From Delphinapterus leucas (taxonomy: Eukaryota; Chordata; Mammalia; Artiodactyla; Monodontidae), in the NCBI RefSeq assembly GCF_002288925.2, contig NW_022098049.1, forward strand, positions 8,429,350-8,493,349: a stretch of DNA of 64,000 bases. Direction: 5' to 3'. Made by a program: the position numbers and the translations under genes. Every line of letters begins with the position of its first letter. The first letter of the stretch is position 1. The notes under the pieces were generated by a model. The model made no database searches. It saw only the letters and a program-made list of their open reading frames with translations, and was not told the DNA's origin. This document shows positions 42,275 through 52,699 of the stretch, piece by piece.

Positions 42275-42955
42275 TATGTTTTCATTGTCTGTTGCTGCAA
42301 ACAAACAACCCTAAAACTTAGTGACATTAAAAAAAATTAATGATCTCTTAAATGTCTGTGGGTTGACTGGGTTCAGCCGGGCTCTTCTTCTGTTCTCCAT
42401 GATATTGACTGGAGCTTCAGTCATTTGGGAGCTCTGCTGGATTGGAACACCCTAGATGGCCCTCTCACATGTCTGGATGTTATATGTCTCAATAAGGAAG
42501 ACCAAAATGCTAGGAGAGATAAGTCCCCCTTCCATCCCTTCTCCTCTTCTCCCCTCCTCTCTTCTTCCTTCTCCTCTATCCCCTTTCCTCTTCTTGATGC
42601 TTTTCTTATCTTTCCCCCTCTCCTTCTCCTTCTCTCTCTCCCTCCATCCCTCCTTCCCTCTCTCTCTGTTTCTTATCTCAAGGCCTCGCCAGTTTACCTT
42701 TCTGTTGTACTCCAAGTAACCTTTACCGCATGATAGCTGGATTTCTTACACAGCAGCTCAGGGCACTCAAAAGGGCAAAAGTATAAGCTTTCAGGCTTTC
42801 TTAAGGCTTAGATCTCAGATTAGCACTGTGTCACTTTCTCTGCATTCTGTTAGTAAAGTGAGTCACAAGATTAGCTCAGATTCAGTGTGAGAAGAGACTG
42901 CAGGAAGGCATGGATACCAGGAGACATAGTTCATCAGGCACCATCTTCGCGACTA
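42275..42955 (-). mobile_element. Probable ancient LTR (MLT-like), reversed
   Basis: CATTGTCTGTTGCTGCAAACAAACAACCCTAAAACTTAGTGAC, AAATGTCTGTGGGTTGACTGGGTTCAGCCGGGC, and later CACTGTGTCACTTTCTCTGCATTCTG with AGTCACAAGATTAGCTCAGATTC follow the repeat in reverse. A polypyrimidine tract lies inside it. Confidence 0.55.
42525..42671 (+). repeat. Long polypyrimidine (CT-rich) tract
   Basis: About 145 bases are almost all C and T (TCCTCTTCTCCCCTCCTC type, ending in TCTCTCTCTGTTTC), with only a few purines. It has some mirror symmetry. Mutually overlapping frames on both strands across it are composition artefacts. Confidence 0.93.
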
Positions 42956-42959
42956 GCTA

Positions 42960-43104
42960 CCACATCGTTTCAGAGTAATCAGCTCTACCCTACCCACCAG
43001 CTAACCTGAGACACGTGAGTCAATCCAACCAAGATCAGCCAAGACTGGCCCAGATTAGAAGAACTGTCCAGTTGAGCCCAGCCAAATATGCTGACCCCAA
43101 AAAT
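42960..43104 (+). mobile_element. Probable ancient LTR, second part
   Basis: ACCAGCTAACCTGAGACACGTGAG, AGATCAGCCAAGACTGGCCCAGATTAGAAGAACTG and CAGTTGAGCCCAGCC with GCTGACCC continue the forward element of 41935-42274. Confidence 0.5.
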
Positions 43105-43495
43105 CGAGGACTTCAAATTTTATTGAAGACCTACTCTGTACCTGACACTGTATCACTGGCTGTGAATATAGAGAGGAACAGAGAAATCATGGTCCTTTCC
43201 CCTTAAGAAGCTTTTAATTTAGCAGAGAAAGCAAATGTAACAAAATGCAAAGCATCAAGAGTAATAATTAAGTTTATGACTATTACACAAAGTAAAAAAT
43301 AGAGCTCTATGAGCTTATAATAGAGAAAATTGATCTGGGCTTTGAGGGTCAGAAACGCCTTCAAGCTGAGGTTAGTTGTTAACCAGGTAATGGTGGTGGG
43401 TAGAAATATTCCAACAAGAAAAAAAAGAATATGTGAAGGCCCAGAAATAAGAAAGAGTTGATAAGTTTGGGGAACTATTAGAGCTTGGAGTTTCA
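43105..43495 (-). mobile_element. L2 3' region, reversed
   Basis: TTTTATTGAAGACCTACTCTGTACCTGACACTG, CTTAAGAAGCTTTTAATTTAGCAGAG, GAACGCCTTCAAGCTGAGG-like and TATTCCAACAAGAAAAAAAAG with GTGAAGGCCCAG are ordered L2 motifs in reverse. Confidence 0.78.
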
Positions 43496-43682
43496 ATTTC
43501 TTTGTCTGTGAAATGAGTATCTAAGTTTCAGTTTCCTCATCTATAAACTGATTTACACTGGCATCACCTTTCATTGTTTTGGAGAGAATTGAGTGGAATA
43601 ATGCATTATGTGAAAGGATCTAGCAGAGGGATTGTGTAGAATAGTTGCTGAGTAAACAACACTTTCCCCTAAAAGAAAGAGA
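43496..43682 (+). mobile_element. MIR SINE fragment
   Basis: CAGTTTCCTCATCTATAAACTG, TTGTTTTGGAGAGAATTGAGTGG, ATAGTTGCTGAGTAAACAAC follow MIR order. Confidence 0.75.
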
Positions 43683-44399
43683 ATGTGCATATTACATCTT
43701 TCCAATCACACTGGGACTCCTCTAAGGATATGACTATGTCTTTTACTTAGGAAATCCAAACGCCCCAGGTTCCAGGAAACTTTGAAATTCAATACCATCA
43801 CTTTATCATCTCTGATCAGATTACAATGGTTTTCAGTGCCACCAGCCTGACCATCTCTTCTCAAGGTGGTCTTCACTTACTTCTGAAATTCCTTGAGTGC
43901 TTCGGGAGCTGTCGGCCCCTCAGTTCTCTGCCTCAGTCCCTGCCGAGGGCCCCACCACTGACACAGTGGTTAGTCACCAGAGCTGTTTAGAGATCCTACT
44001 TCTCTGAGCTCATGAGTCTTCTTGGTGACCATGGTGAGCCTTCATGGTGGTCAAGCTGAGCAGTGCTCTGGAGCAGGGAGTGTAACTCTCTCTCCCTGCT
44101 CAGGGCTACACTTAAACTCTCTGCTGCGAAGTACAACTTCTTGTGCCCTGAGTTTCACCAGACTTTGTAGATGCTCAGTTCTACCTGCTGCACAGGAGGA
44201 AGTCACCATGTCAGTACATCCTATCTTTCTCTTTCCTGCCTTTCCCTGAAGCTCCTGGAATAAATATTCAAACAGTATTTTCAGACAATATTCTTTTACT
44301 ACAACAACAACGAGTATCCTATTGAACTTATGCTAAAAGAACCACACGGCTTCACCTATACATTATCTCTGCAAACAGCCAAATTCAGACTCCTTTTGG
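43683..44399. other. Unassigned non-coding DNA
   Basis: Nothing recognised. A 75-codon frame at 44022-44249 has no domain. Confidence 0.5.
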
Positions 44400-44560
44400 A
44401 CTTATTAGAGCACTGTGTATACATGTGTAATTCCCAATGATTAGAAGCTGTGTTTCCAATAAGTACTGGATAATTGAATGAATGAGTAAGTAAAGCAAAA
44501 CCTTGCACACACATAACAGAAGCTCAATAAATATTCATTAAAATACTAGCAGTAAGACTC
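44400..44560 (+). mobile_element. L2/MIR-like tail
   Basis: GATTAGAAGCTGTGTTTCC and GAATGAATGAGTAAG followed by CACACATAACAGAAGCTCAATAAATATTC are old LINE/SINE terminal motifs. Confidence 0.5.
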
Positions 44561-44638
44561 AACAATCTTTAAGGTCATTTCTGGCATTAGACCTTTGTAA
44601 ACTATGATCTTTGTTCTCAGGAACACTTACAGTATAGT

Positions 44639-44820
44639 GCAGGGTTTCTCAAATTCTACTCTTCATATTTTTGGCTGTGGGTGGCTGTCTTGTGCACTGT
44701 AGAATTTCAGCAGCATACCTGGCCTCTACCCGCTAGATGCCAATAGCACCTCCCATCCAAGCTGTGACAACCAAAAATCCCTCCAGATAGTGACATATGT
44801 TTATGTTCTCTGAAATGAGG
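44639..44820. mobile_element. MER20-like hAT MITE
   Basis: GCAGGGTTTCTCAAATTC, GTGGGTGGCTGTCTTGTGCACTGTAG, CAGCAGCATACCTGGCCTCTACCCGCTAGATGCCAATAGCACC and GTGACAACCAAAAATCCCTCCAGA match the distinctive body of MER20, a hAT-Charlie non-autonomous element shared by placental mammals. One end (from about 44800) has decayed. Confidence 0.8.
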
Positions 44821-44864
44821 AGCTGGAAATCTAGATTAAAACTGTGCCCGAGGCACCAACCTTG

Positions 44865-45000
44865 GCGATTTGGGGGGAAGTCGTTTTCCTTTTATGAAAC
44901 GGGTGTTACAGAGTTGCTGCAAAGATTAAATAAAACACGATATGAAATTTTCTAGAACATAGTAAGTGGTAAATACACGTTAGTGTCCTTAACTTATAAC
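44865..45000 (+). mobile_element. MIR 3' part
   Basis: GGTGTTACAGAGTTGCTGCAAAGATTAAATAAAAC and TAGAACATAGTAAGTGGTAAATAC are the MIR 3' half. Confidence 0.75.
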
Positions 45001-45059
45001 TAATACAGATGGAATATTTAGAAAATAAGACAACATGATATAAAATTTAAACTACCTAA

Positions 45060-45170
45060 GATGCAAGATGTTGTCCACCATCATTTTTTATGCTCAGAAG
45101 ACCCCATATTGTATTTTCCACATAGCAGATACTTGATAAATACTGTTGAACTGAATAGAAAAGTTAGGCT
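45060..45170 (+). mobile_element. L2 tail
   Basis: CCACATAGCAGATACTTGATAAATACTGTTGAACTGAATAG is a clear L2 3' terminus. Confidence 0.7.
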
Positions 45171-45284
45171 TCATAACACAGTAGGATTTTGAAGGTACAG
45201 GAATGAATTAGTGAGTTATAAGAGATAACAAAAATGCTGGAACAAACTGTGTATGAATAGAGCAAAGGTATGTTTGTGAAAAGA

Positions 45285-45505
45285 CCACAGGATTCACTTA
45301 TTCAAACTGGTTTGAACCTTAGCTATGCCTCTCTGTAACAACTTCTGTTGAGTCTCAGTTTTGTTATCTGTAAGTGGGAATGATAGCTAGTATCTATTAC
45401 GAAGTGTTATTGAGATGACTATATATATATTGGTTTAAAAAAATTATAGTATAGGGCAGACATGCTATAAATAATAATGGCCACTACTATTAGTGTGTAT
45501 TCCTG
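45285..45505 (+). mobile_element. MIR SINE
   Basis: CTGGTTTGAACCTTAGCTATGCC, GAGTCTCAGTTTTGTTATCTGTAAGTGGG and GTGTTATTGAGATGACTATAT are MIR in order. Confidence 0.8.
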
Positions 45506-46216
45506 TTTAAAGATACTGTTGAATATTCATTATCCCCTGAATTCTGCTTTTAAGGGCACTTGAAAATTAGAACTCACTCAGGAAATCCACCCCATGATTC
45601 TCATTTATGAAAGTTGCTGGCCACAGCTAATCAATTAGAACCTACCAAAACATGTGTAGCACTGGGATCCAGGCACATCCATCAAGTGAAAGGGCAGGGG
45701 AGTGACAAACTTTCAAGGAAGGCTGGTGAAAGATTTATGATGCATGGCAGCAACCTGCACAGCAGTCTCAGCAACAGGTACCCTGTATTAGGACATGGAC
45801 CTGCCTTCCAACGGGAGGTGGCATTTGCTTTCAGAGGTCAATACAATTACCTTTTTAACCTCCCATGAAAAGAATGAAGAGTTATTCCTATGGTTTCATC
45901 AGAACCAGCCTTCATCCATCAGATTATTTTAGTGGACCTGTGGGTGGACAGTCGTGGCTAGAAATCTGAAGCCTTTTGGAAAATTAATAGCAAAAGGCCC
46001 CTTGAGGATGGATGAAGCTGGAATCTGAAGCTTTCCCTATTAACTTTCAGCTCTACCAAAGCTATGGACTACTGGGATTGTGGGGGAAGAGGTGTGAGCC
46101 CTGGATGGATTTCTCCCAGGTCTCAGAAGAGGGTAGATTTGTTATCTATGAGGAGCATAAAGAAATATCAGTCTTAGACATTTTAGTGAGACCCAATTCT
46201 CAAAGTTGTTACTTGG

Positions 46217-46217
<1 letters not shown>
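45506..46217. other. Unassigned non-coding DNA
   Basis: No repeat recognised. Frames at 45614-45868 and 46012-46332 are short and without a domain; the second ends in the microsatellite. Confidence 0.5.
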
Positions 46218-46260
<43 letters not shown>

Positions 46261-46312
46261 GTGGTGTATGAGAGAGAGAAAGAGAGAGAGAGAGAGATTG
46301 AGAGGGAGAAAG
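46218..46312 (+). repeat. (TG)n(GA)n compound microsatellite
   Basis: About 40 bases of pure (TG)n are followed, after GTTGTGGTGTAT, by (GA)n with occasional A or TTG interruptions. Confidence 0.97.
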
Positions 46313-46399
46313 GAATGTCCTCCAAGCTCTAGCATTCCACATATAAAGGAGTACAGATGTGGCTGCCCTTTGGCTCCAAGACAGGTATAAGCACTGCAG

Positions 46400-46545
46400 A
46401 GAAGCCAGAGGCTTAGAGTCAAGTCAGTCTGAATTAGAATCCCATTTCTATTGCTTACTAGCAGTGTGGCCTGAGGATGGGTAAGCTCTCTGAACTTACT
46501 TCATCAGGTATAAAATGAAGATAACAGAAACCGTCAAGAAGGGCT
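46400..46545 (+). mobile_element. MIR SINE
   Basis: CAGTCTGAATTAGAATCCCATTTCTATTGCTTACTAGCAGTGTGGCC is the MIR core, followed by CATCAGGTATAAAATGAAGATAAC. Confidence 0.88.
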
Positions 46546-47939
46546 GCCTAGACTTGACCCTTGTCCTGGTGAGGATGCTGATGAGACAGTACTCAAAAGG
46601 CAATAGTGGAAGAAGCTTCGAGCTGCTTCCTGGCCTAGAAGGGAAAATGAGCCTGAAGCTTTAGCTATTACACCTCTTGTTTTAAACAAACATAAGGTGA
46701 AATATCCCCATGGCCCTGGGGAAAGTATATAAGTGAATTATTTGTGCTTGACGAAATCTGTGCCTTCCCAATGGCATTTTCACATTCTCAGCCATTCCCT
46801 GGAGTAAATGGGGGGGGGGCGCCTAGGGATTAAAAAAAATATCTTGGGAGAAAGGAAATCGAGCATCTACCTCCATCCCCTTTTAAGAATCAACATGATA
46901 AGAATTTCTCTCTTGAATTGTAATGGTCCAGATGTGGTCTACCAGCAAGAAAGAACTCTATGGTCCCCACTGAGGCAGCATATCAACTGACCACACACAC
47001 TCAACCCCAATGCAAGGAGCGTCACATCATGCAGGATGGGCTAGAAGCTTTTGCGGACCCTGTCTTGCTGTAGTGCTTTGGGAGTACTCACTAAACAAGC
47101 AAGTGAAAATGCAAAGGGCTACAATCTGGCTCAACTGTGACCCTCTATTGTGAGAATTAGAAGGAACGAAGTGAGCTCAGGTATCAATAGAGCCGCAGCC
47201 CAGACGAAGCAGGACCCCTGTGGCCACAACCAAAGACAATGAGTAAGTTATTCCATGATGACACTTTCTGGTTTTCTCCCTGCTTTGTGTTTGGAACAAA
47301 TCTGGCATTTGGGGACTAAACAGGGTTCCAGGATAATTGGAAAATTCAGGGTGTGGAGGACAGTCAAGTAGTAGAGACTAGATTTTCTGCTAATAAAAGC
47401 AAGTGGAGTTTCAAGTGCCTGACTGGAAAACCAAAGTAGATGACATTAATATTTATACTCCTAGTCATAAAATGTATCAACTAATTGCATGGGTATTGGG
47501 TATAAAGCATCTGGCACTTACATGTGTGAGATTAATCGTACACATCATTATCACTACTCCTACTCTTGTAATTATGGATACCCTTGAACATAATTTGATT
47601 CTCTATCTCAGTCGTAGAACAAGGCAAGAATAAAAGTGAGAGATTAAACAAGCAGAGATGCCAATATTTACTAGAGTTAATTGTTGAAGGTCAAGGACTC
47701 CAAGGATATTGAAATATCTTCTCTTTACTGTTGGACAGTGGCGAACATCAGAAGAAGCAATGAATGAGGGTGGATTTGTAGAGAACAGAAAATGTTGACT
47801 TTGGACTAAAGTCAAAGCCACTAATTCCGGACCTCCATCACAGTGTTGTGGGAGTGGTGGACAGGGCCAGTACTTCCTTCATGTGGGATCATTCACAACA
47901 GCACGATTCAGCTGTGGTGTAAAAGGAAATAATCATAAT
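46546..47939. other. Unassigned non-coding DNA
   Basis: About 1.4 kb with no recognised repeat and no ORF over about 76 codons. A G run sits at 46810-46818. Confidence 0.5.
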
Positions 47940-48195
47940 AAAAGCAGTTAATATTTAACTGCCATCCATGTGCTAGCCACTGTACTAAACGTTTAAAATA
48001 GATTACTTTATTTAAATCATCACAAAATCTCATGAGACAGTCGCCATTATTTTCTCCAGTTCCATGTAAGGAAAATACAGACTAAAGAGGTTTACAGATA
48101 CCCCAGTTTACACGGATAGTGAGCGGTCAAGCCGAGATCTGGACCCACGGTATCTGACTGCATTGCCAAAGCTCTTAACCTATGTGATGCTGAAA
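47940..48195 (-). mobile_element. MIR SINE, full length, reversed
   Basis: CCATGTGCTAGCCACTGTACTAAACG, GAGACAGTCGCCATTATTTTCTCC, CAAGCCGAGATCTGGACCCACGG and CCAAAGCTCTTAACCTATGTG span the whole element in reverse. Confidence 0.9.
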
Positions 48196-48345
48196 GTACA
48201 CTGGACTTGCTGTGAAAGTTCTAGGCTTGTATTTTAACCCAGAGCTCTTGGAACAAGTGAGTTAAAACTCCCTGAGCCTCAGTCTCATGTTTTACGGCTA
48301 GGGGATGAGAGAGAGCATAAAATATGGCCTTAACCTCTCTGAGTC
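48196..48345 (+). mobile_element. MIR SINE fragment, forward
   Basis: ACTGGACTTGCTGTGAAAGTTCTAGG and CTGAGCCTCAGTCTCATGTTTTACGGC resemble forward MIR. It abuts the reversed MIR head to head. Confidence 0.6.
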
Positions 48346-48374
48346 TCAAATTCTTTTTTAAAATATTTGTTATT

Positions 48375-48540
48375 GCCAAACTTGGATCCCTGACCTTGAG
48401 GAGCTTACAGTTAAATACAGAAATAGGCTTGTATACGGATGGGACGATATAAAGGTTACAAAGAAGCAATGGCCAATCGTCCCTTGTTTGGGAAGGAAGT
48501 CATGGCTTTGAAGAAGAAAGGGTCATTCACACCCATTGAC
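48375..48540 (-). mobile_element. L2 fragment, reversed
   Basis: CTTGGATCCCTGACCTTGAGGAGCTTACAGTTAAATACAG and GGAAGGAAGTCATGGC are reversed L2 motifs. Confidence 0.65.
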
Positions 48541-49562
48541 TTTTGACCCCAGATTGACTGGCTTTGAATTCCATACTCAACATTCTGATTTTAATCAATT
48601 TTCTATTTCTGTTGTAACATGTGACCATAGGTACTCACCCCAATTTATCTAATGACTTGGTTGATAATAAAAAATATATCAACAACGTTTATGTTATTTA
48701 GTAAAAAGTTAGGCTTGGTAGGACGTAAGCAGAAAGAAACTGCATGCTTTCTTACTTCAACCCTTTAAAACTGCTCTGTTGAATTGTTCATCCCTGCCCT
48801 TCAATAAAAACTGAGAGAATCAAATAACATAATTTCCAATTACATTAAGCACTATGCCTTAGTGCTCTCAGCTTCAAGATAAGATTAATTTCTCCTGGAT
48901 AATTTCCAAATAATTCTTGGAAAGATACATAGGATGATATACAGCATGAGCTCTGTTCCTTCTGAAAGAATGAATAGCATTCCAATTTTGACTGGTCAAT
49001 ACTTAGTTCCTGTATGTTATGGGTAGAGGGTGCACACTAGCGGAAACCACAGTCATTCTGTCTAACCAATGAAGTTTTCAACTCCCCATCAGTTCTTCTA
49101 CTCTAGTGAACCCAGCTGGAACATGTACTACTTTCCCCTGAGACTTCTTTTGCCTTTGTCCCTGAAGAGTCTCCCCTTCTCTGTTTCCATTGCACTGGCT
49201 CTTCCCTAGCCCCACCTGTTCATCTAAGCATAGGACACATTTGAGTCAGGAGGCACCCCCATGGGTTATGCTACCATAGCTGACACAGGGGCAAGAGAGA
49301 AAAGTAAGCATATTTCACAAGAAGGAAAGGGAACATTGGTCCCCTTACCCCTTTGCATGGAAACTTTCACCTCCCCAAACTATGGGCTCCAATTATAATG
49401 GTGCCAAAATGATCTCAACATGGGCCCCATCTATGAGAGTACCAGTGTCATCTCAAGGACTCTTTTTCTTGACCCACTCTCTTTTATGGTAGTGTGTGAA
49501 AGAAGAATTCTTGTGCTCCCATGGAGCACAAAAAAAATCTTTTTTAAGATTTTTTTTATTTG
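48541..49562. other. Unassigned non-coding DNA
   Basis: About 1 kb with nothing recognised. Confidence 0.5.
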
Positions 49563-49571
49563 ATGTGGACC

Positions 49572-49784
49572 TTTTTTTTTTTTTTTTTTTTTGTGGTACG
49601 TGGGCCTCCCACGGCTGTGGCCTCTCCCGTTGCGGAGCACAGGCTCCGGACTCGCAGGCCCAGCGGCCATGGCTCACGGGCCCAGCCGCTCCGCGGCATG
49701 TGGGATCCTCCCAGACCGGGCCACGAACCCGTGTCCCCTGCATCGGCAGGTGGACTCTCAACCACTGCGCCACCAGGGAAGCCC
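49572..49784 (-). mobile_element. CHR-type SINE, short form, reversed
   Basis: A T tract is followed by the reversed short form, ending CACCAGGGAAGCCC. A 9-bp target-site duplication, ATGTGGACC, lies at 49563-49571 and 49786-49794. Six frames of 70-138 codons over this stretch are shadows of it. Confidence 0.96.
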
Positions 49785-49844
49785 AATGTGGACCATTTTT
49801 TAAAGTCTTTTTTGAATTTGTTACAACATTGCTTCTGTTTTATG

Positions 49845-49956
49845 TTTTGGTTTTTTGGCCACGGGGCATGTGGGATCTTAGCTCCCGGACCAGGGATTGA
49901 ACCCACACTCCCTGCATTGGAAGGCAAAATCTTAACCACTGGACCACCAGGGAAGT
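49845..49956 (-). mobile_element. Short CHR-related SINE (CHRS-like), reversed
   Basis: TTTTTTGGCCACGGGGCATGTGGGATCTTAGC, CCGGACCAGGGATTGAACCC and CTTAACCACTGGACCACCAGGGAAG form a tRNA-derived SINE of about 110 bp that lacks the long CHR body. It lies about 60 bp from the CHR copy, in the same orientation. Confidence 0.85.
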
Positions 49957-49964
49957 TTCAGGAT

Positions 49965-50433
49965 AATAATAATTGAGTTATTTGTAGTGAGGTGGATGTA
50001 CCTAGAGACTGTCATACAGAGTGAAGTAAGTCAGAAAGAGAAAAACAAATACCGTATGCTAACACATATATATGGAATCTAAAAAAAAAAAAGGTTCTGA
50101 AGAGCCTAGGGGCAGGACAGGAATAAAGACGCAGATGTATAGAATGGACTTGAGGACACGAGGAGAGGGAAGGGTAAGCTGGGACGAAGTGAGAGAGTGG
50201 CATGGACACATATACACTACCAAATGTAAAATAGATAGCTAGTGGGAAGCAGCCACATAGCACAGGGAGATCAGCTCGGTGCTTTGTGTCCACCTAGAGG
50301 GGTGGGAGGGAGACGCAAGAGGGAGGAGATATGGAGATATATGTCTATGTATAGCTGATTCACTTTGTTATAAAGCAGCAACTAACACACCATTGTAAAG
50401 CAATTATACTCCAATAATGACGTTTAAAAAATA
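49965..50433 (+). mobile_element. Young cetartiodactyl L1 3' end
   Basis: It starts in the end of ORF2 (CCTAGAGACTGTCATACAGAGTGAAGTAAGTCAGAAAGAG), then an A tract, then the same 3' UTR as at 30995-31326 (GAATAAAGACGCAGATGTATAG to CAATTATACTCCAATAATGACG). Little diverged, 5'-truncated. Confidence 0.92.
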
Positions 50434-51535
50434 AATGTATTGGTTTGCAGGACATAGTTGGAGAGTGGTGAATAGTACAGAATGTCTAGAGATAAAGCCG
50501 CTAGTGTAAGACCATAAAGGGATCCGATCAGCATAGAAACAAAGACACTGTCACATTGCCTCCAGCAATACCATAATAATGGGACTAACCCTCGTATAGG
50601 TCTCATCATGTATCAGAAAGGGGGAGATTCCAGGTGTGACTGCAAGTAGATTGGTCCCAAAGGCATACGCTCAGTCCCTGTACTGAACTATATCATCCAC
50701 ATCGTCCACTATATCATGCCAGTGTTGAAACCTGGCAAACCCAAGCTAATGGAAGGGTCAGATGAGGAGGCCTCTCAGAGCCGTTGTTTCAATATTTAAT
50801 CTACTTACCCAGAAGCCAGTGTTTTCTCCAATAACTGCTGGGGAAAATGTTGCAGTCAAAGCTCGCCACCTGTTAATTACTGCACAAAAACAGCAGGGTC
50901 CAAAGACATTATTGTGTACCACGGATAATTACTGCTACACAGTTGTGAGGCATCCTCTTGGCTCCCTTTCTACACGAATGTGAGGGCCTAGATCCTGAGC
51001 AGGTGATAACGATTTACAAGAATAATAGTAAATGCCAGTGGGAGCACAGGTAATTAAGAGATGTCAGCTGCAGACAATGTACTCTGTACAAGTCTGGAAA
51101 CAGACCAGGAGGAATTATGGCAGCTTCCATCCTGTTTAGATTGCATCGGAAAAGACTGACCAGCACATCCAGTTAAGTTCAATTTCCTTAATACATAAAG
51201 AAGGAGGCAGATGTTAAGATCAGAATGGGTAAATTAATAAATGCCATTCCCGACATGGGAAGCAGGCTTCCTGTCCATCTCTGGCTGGGCATACAGACAT
51301 GAAGTGAGCATGACCTGGAACAGGGGATTGAGGTGAATGTAACACCATAAGCTGACAGCTGATAGGCATCATAAGGATGGCTAGAGACATCTGCCTTGCA
51401 GGAATGAAAAGGAAAAACCAAAATTAAAACAGATTTCCAAATTTCATTGAGGAATCTGGCATGTTGGTGATCTAGGAGGAATTTCTGGTCCAAAATCAGA
51501 CCTGATTGCTGCCAATATTTTGGACTTATCCATTG
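50434..51535. other. Unassigned repeat-free DNA
   Basis: About 1.1 kb with no recognised repeat. The stretch 50760-51180 contains TAATTA-type sites (GTTAATTACTGC, GATAATTACTGC, GTAATTAAG) and little low-complexity sequence, which would suit a conserved non-coding element. That is inference only. Confidence 0.45.
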
Positions 51536-52290
51536 TTTTCTTTTTTTATTGAAGTATATTTGACTTATATTAACTTCAGGTGTATAACAGTGATCTGATA
51601 TTTTTATAGATTATACTCATATAAACTTATCACAAAGTATTGGCTATATTCCCTGGGCTGTACATTACTTCCTTGTATCTTACTCATTTTATACCTAGTA
51701 GTTTGTACCTCTTAATCCTCCACTCCCCTCCCCACTGGTAACCACTAGTTTGCTCACCGTATGTGTGAGTCTGTTTCTCTTTCGTTACATTCATTCATCT
51801 GTTTTTTTTTCAGATTCCACATATAAGTGAAACCATACGGTATTCGTCTTTCTCTGTCTGATTTATTTCACTAAGCATAATACCTTCCAAGTCCATCCAT
51901 GTTGTTGCAAATGGCAAAAATTCATTTTTTTTTATGGCTGATATTCCGTTGTATATACATACCACTTTGCTTTATCCATTCATCTGTCTATGGACACGGG
52001 TTTCTTTCACGTTTTGGCAATTGTGAATAATGTCACTATGACATTGGGGTGCATAGGCCCATTTCTTCTAGGTTGTCCTATTTGTTTGCATATACCTGTC
52101 CATAGCATTTGCTTATGGTTGTATGTCTTTTGGGTTTATAGTGTAATTTGTCTTCTATTTCTTTGTTGATCCTCTATTTAACGGTTATGGCCACTATTAA
52201 AAGTGGAATATTGATGACTCCAACTATTAATGAATTATCTATTTCTCTATTTCTGTCAGTTTTCACTTCATGTACATGGGCAAAAATAAC
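51536..52290 (-). mobile_element. L1 3' end and part of ORF2, reversed
   Basis: TTTTTTTATTGAAGTATATTTGAC with TCAGGTGTATAACAGTGATC, then CACATATAAGTGAAACCATACGG, GTCCATCCATGTTGTTGCAAATGGC and TGTGAATAATGTCACTATG are the reversed L1 3' UTR and ORF2 end. The part from about 52060 continues as further ORF2-like sequence, less surely. Confidence 0.85.
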
Positions 52291-52379
52291 TAAGTATATT
52301 TTTATAAAATATTTTTACATTTATAAGATATATATTTTATAAAGCTATTTCACCTGCATCTCCCATTTTCCACTCATAT

Positions 52380-52590
52380 ATCATCCTCTCAACATCATCC
52401 CAGCCGACACGTTAACTGGCTGAAAACCTAAGAGTAAACTCAGCCAAATGTAGAACTGTCCAGCTGACACCAGCCCAGATTACTGACCCACAAAATTATA
52501 AACTAACTTAATGATTGTTTAGTCACTGAGTCACTAATTTTGGGAATGGATTGGGACATAGCAACAGCTGATACAGTGCTCCTACTTATT
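52380..52590 (+). mobile_element. Probable ancient LTR 3' part (MLT-like)
   Basis: GTAGAACTGTCCAGCTGACACCAGCCCAGATTACTGACCC, then AATGATTGTTTAGTCACTGAGTCAC and CATAGCAACAGCTGATACAG, is the forward 3' end of the LTR-like repeat seen elsewhere in the window. Confidence 0.6.
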
Positions 52591-52699
52591 GCCTACGCTC
52601 CCTGCATTCAAGTGTCAAATTCTGTTAATTTCTATACTTACATTATTTTTTTAGAGTACAGAACTATCTGTTAGTACTATGTCTACCAAAAGTCAACAG
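52591..52699. other. Unassigned linker
   Basis: Unrecognised. Confidence 0.5.

Noticed and set aside
42425..42733. Overlapping frames of 87-102 codons on both strands
   Set aside because: They come from the polypyrimidine tract, giving low-complexity S/P/L-rich and K/E/R-rich peptides.
49496..49976. Six overlapping frames of 70-138 codons
   Set aside because: All arise from the reversed SINE at 49572-49784 and its T tract; the peptide runs of F, K and SINE-type residues are the same as at 4498, 20537 and 59053.
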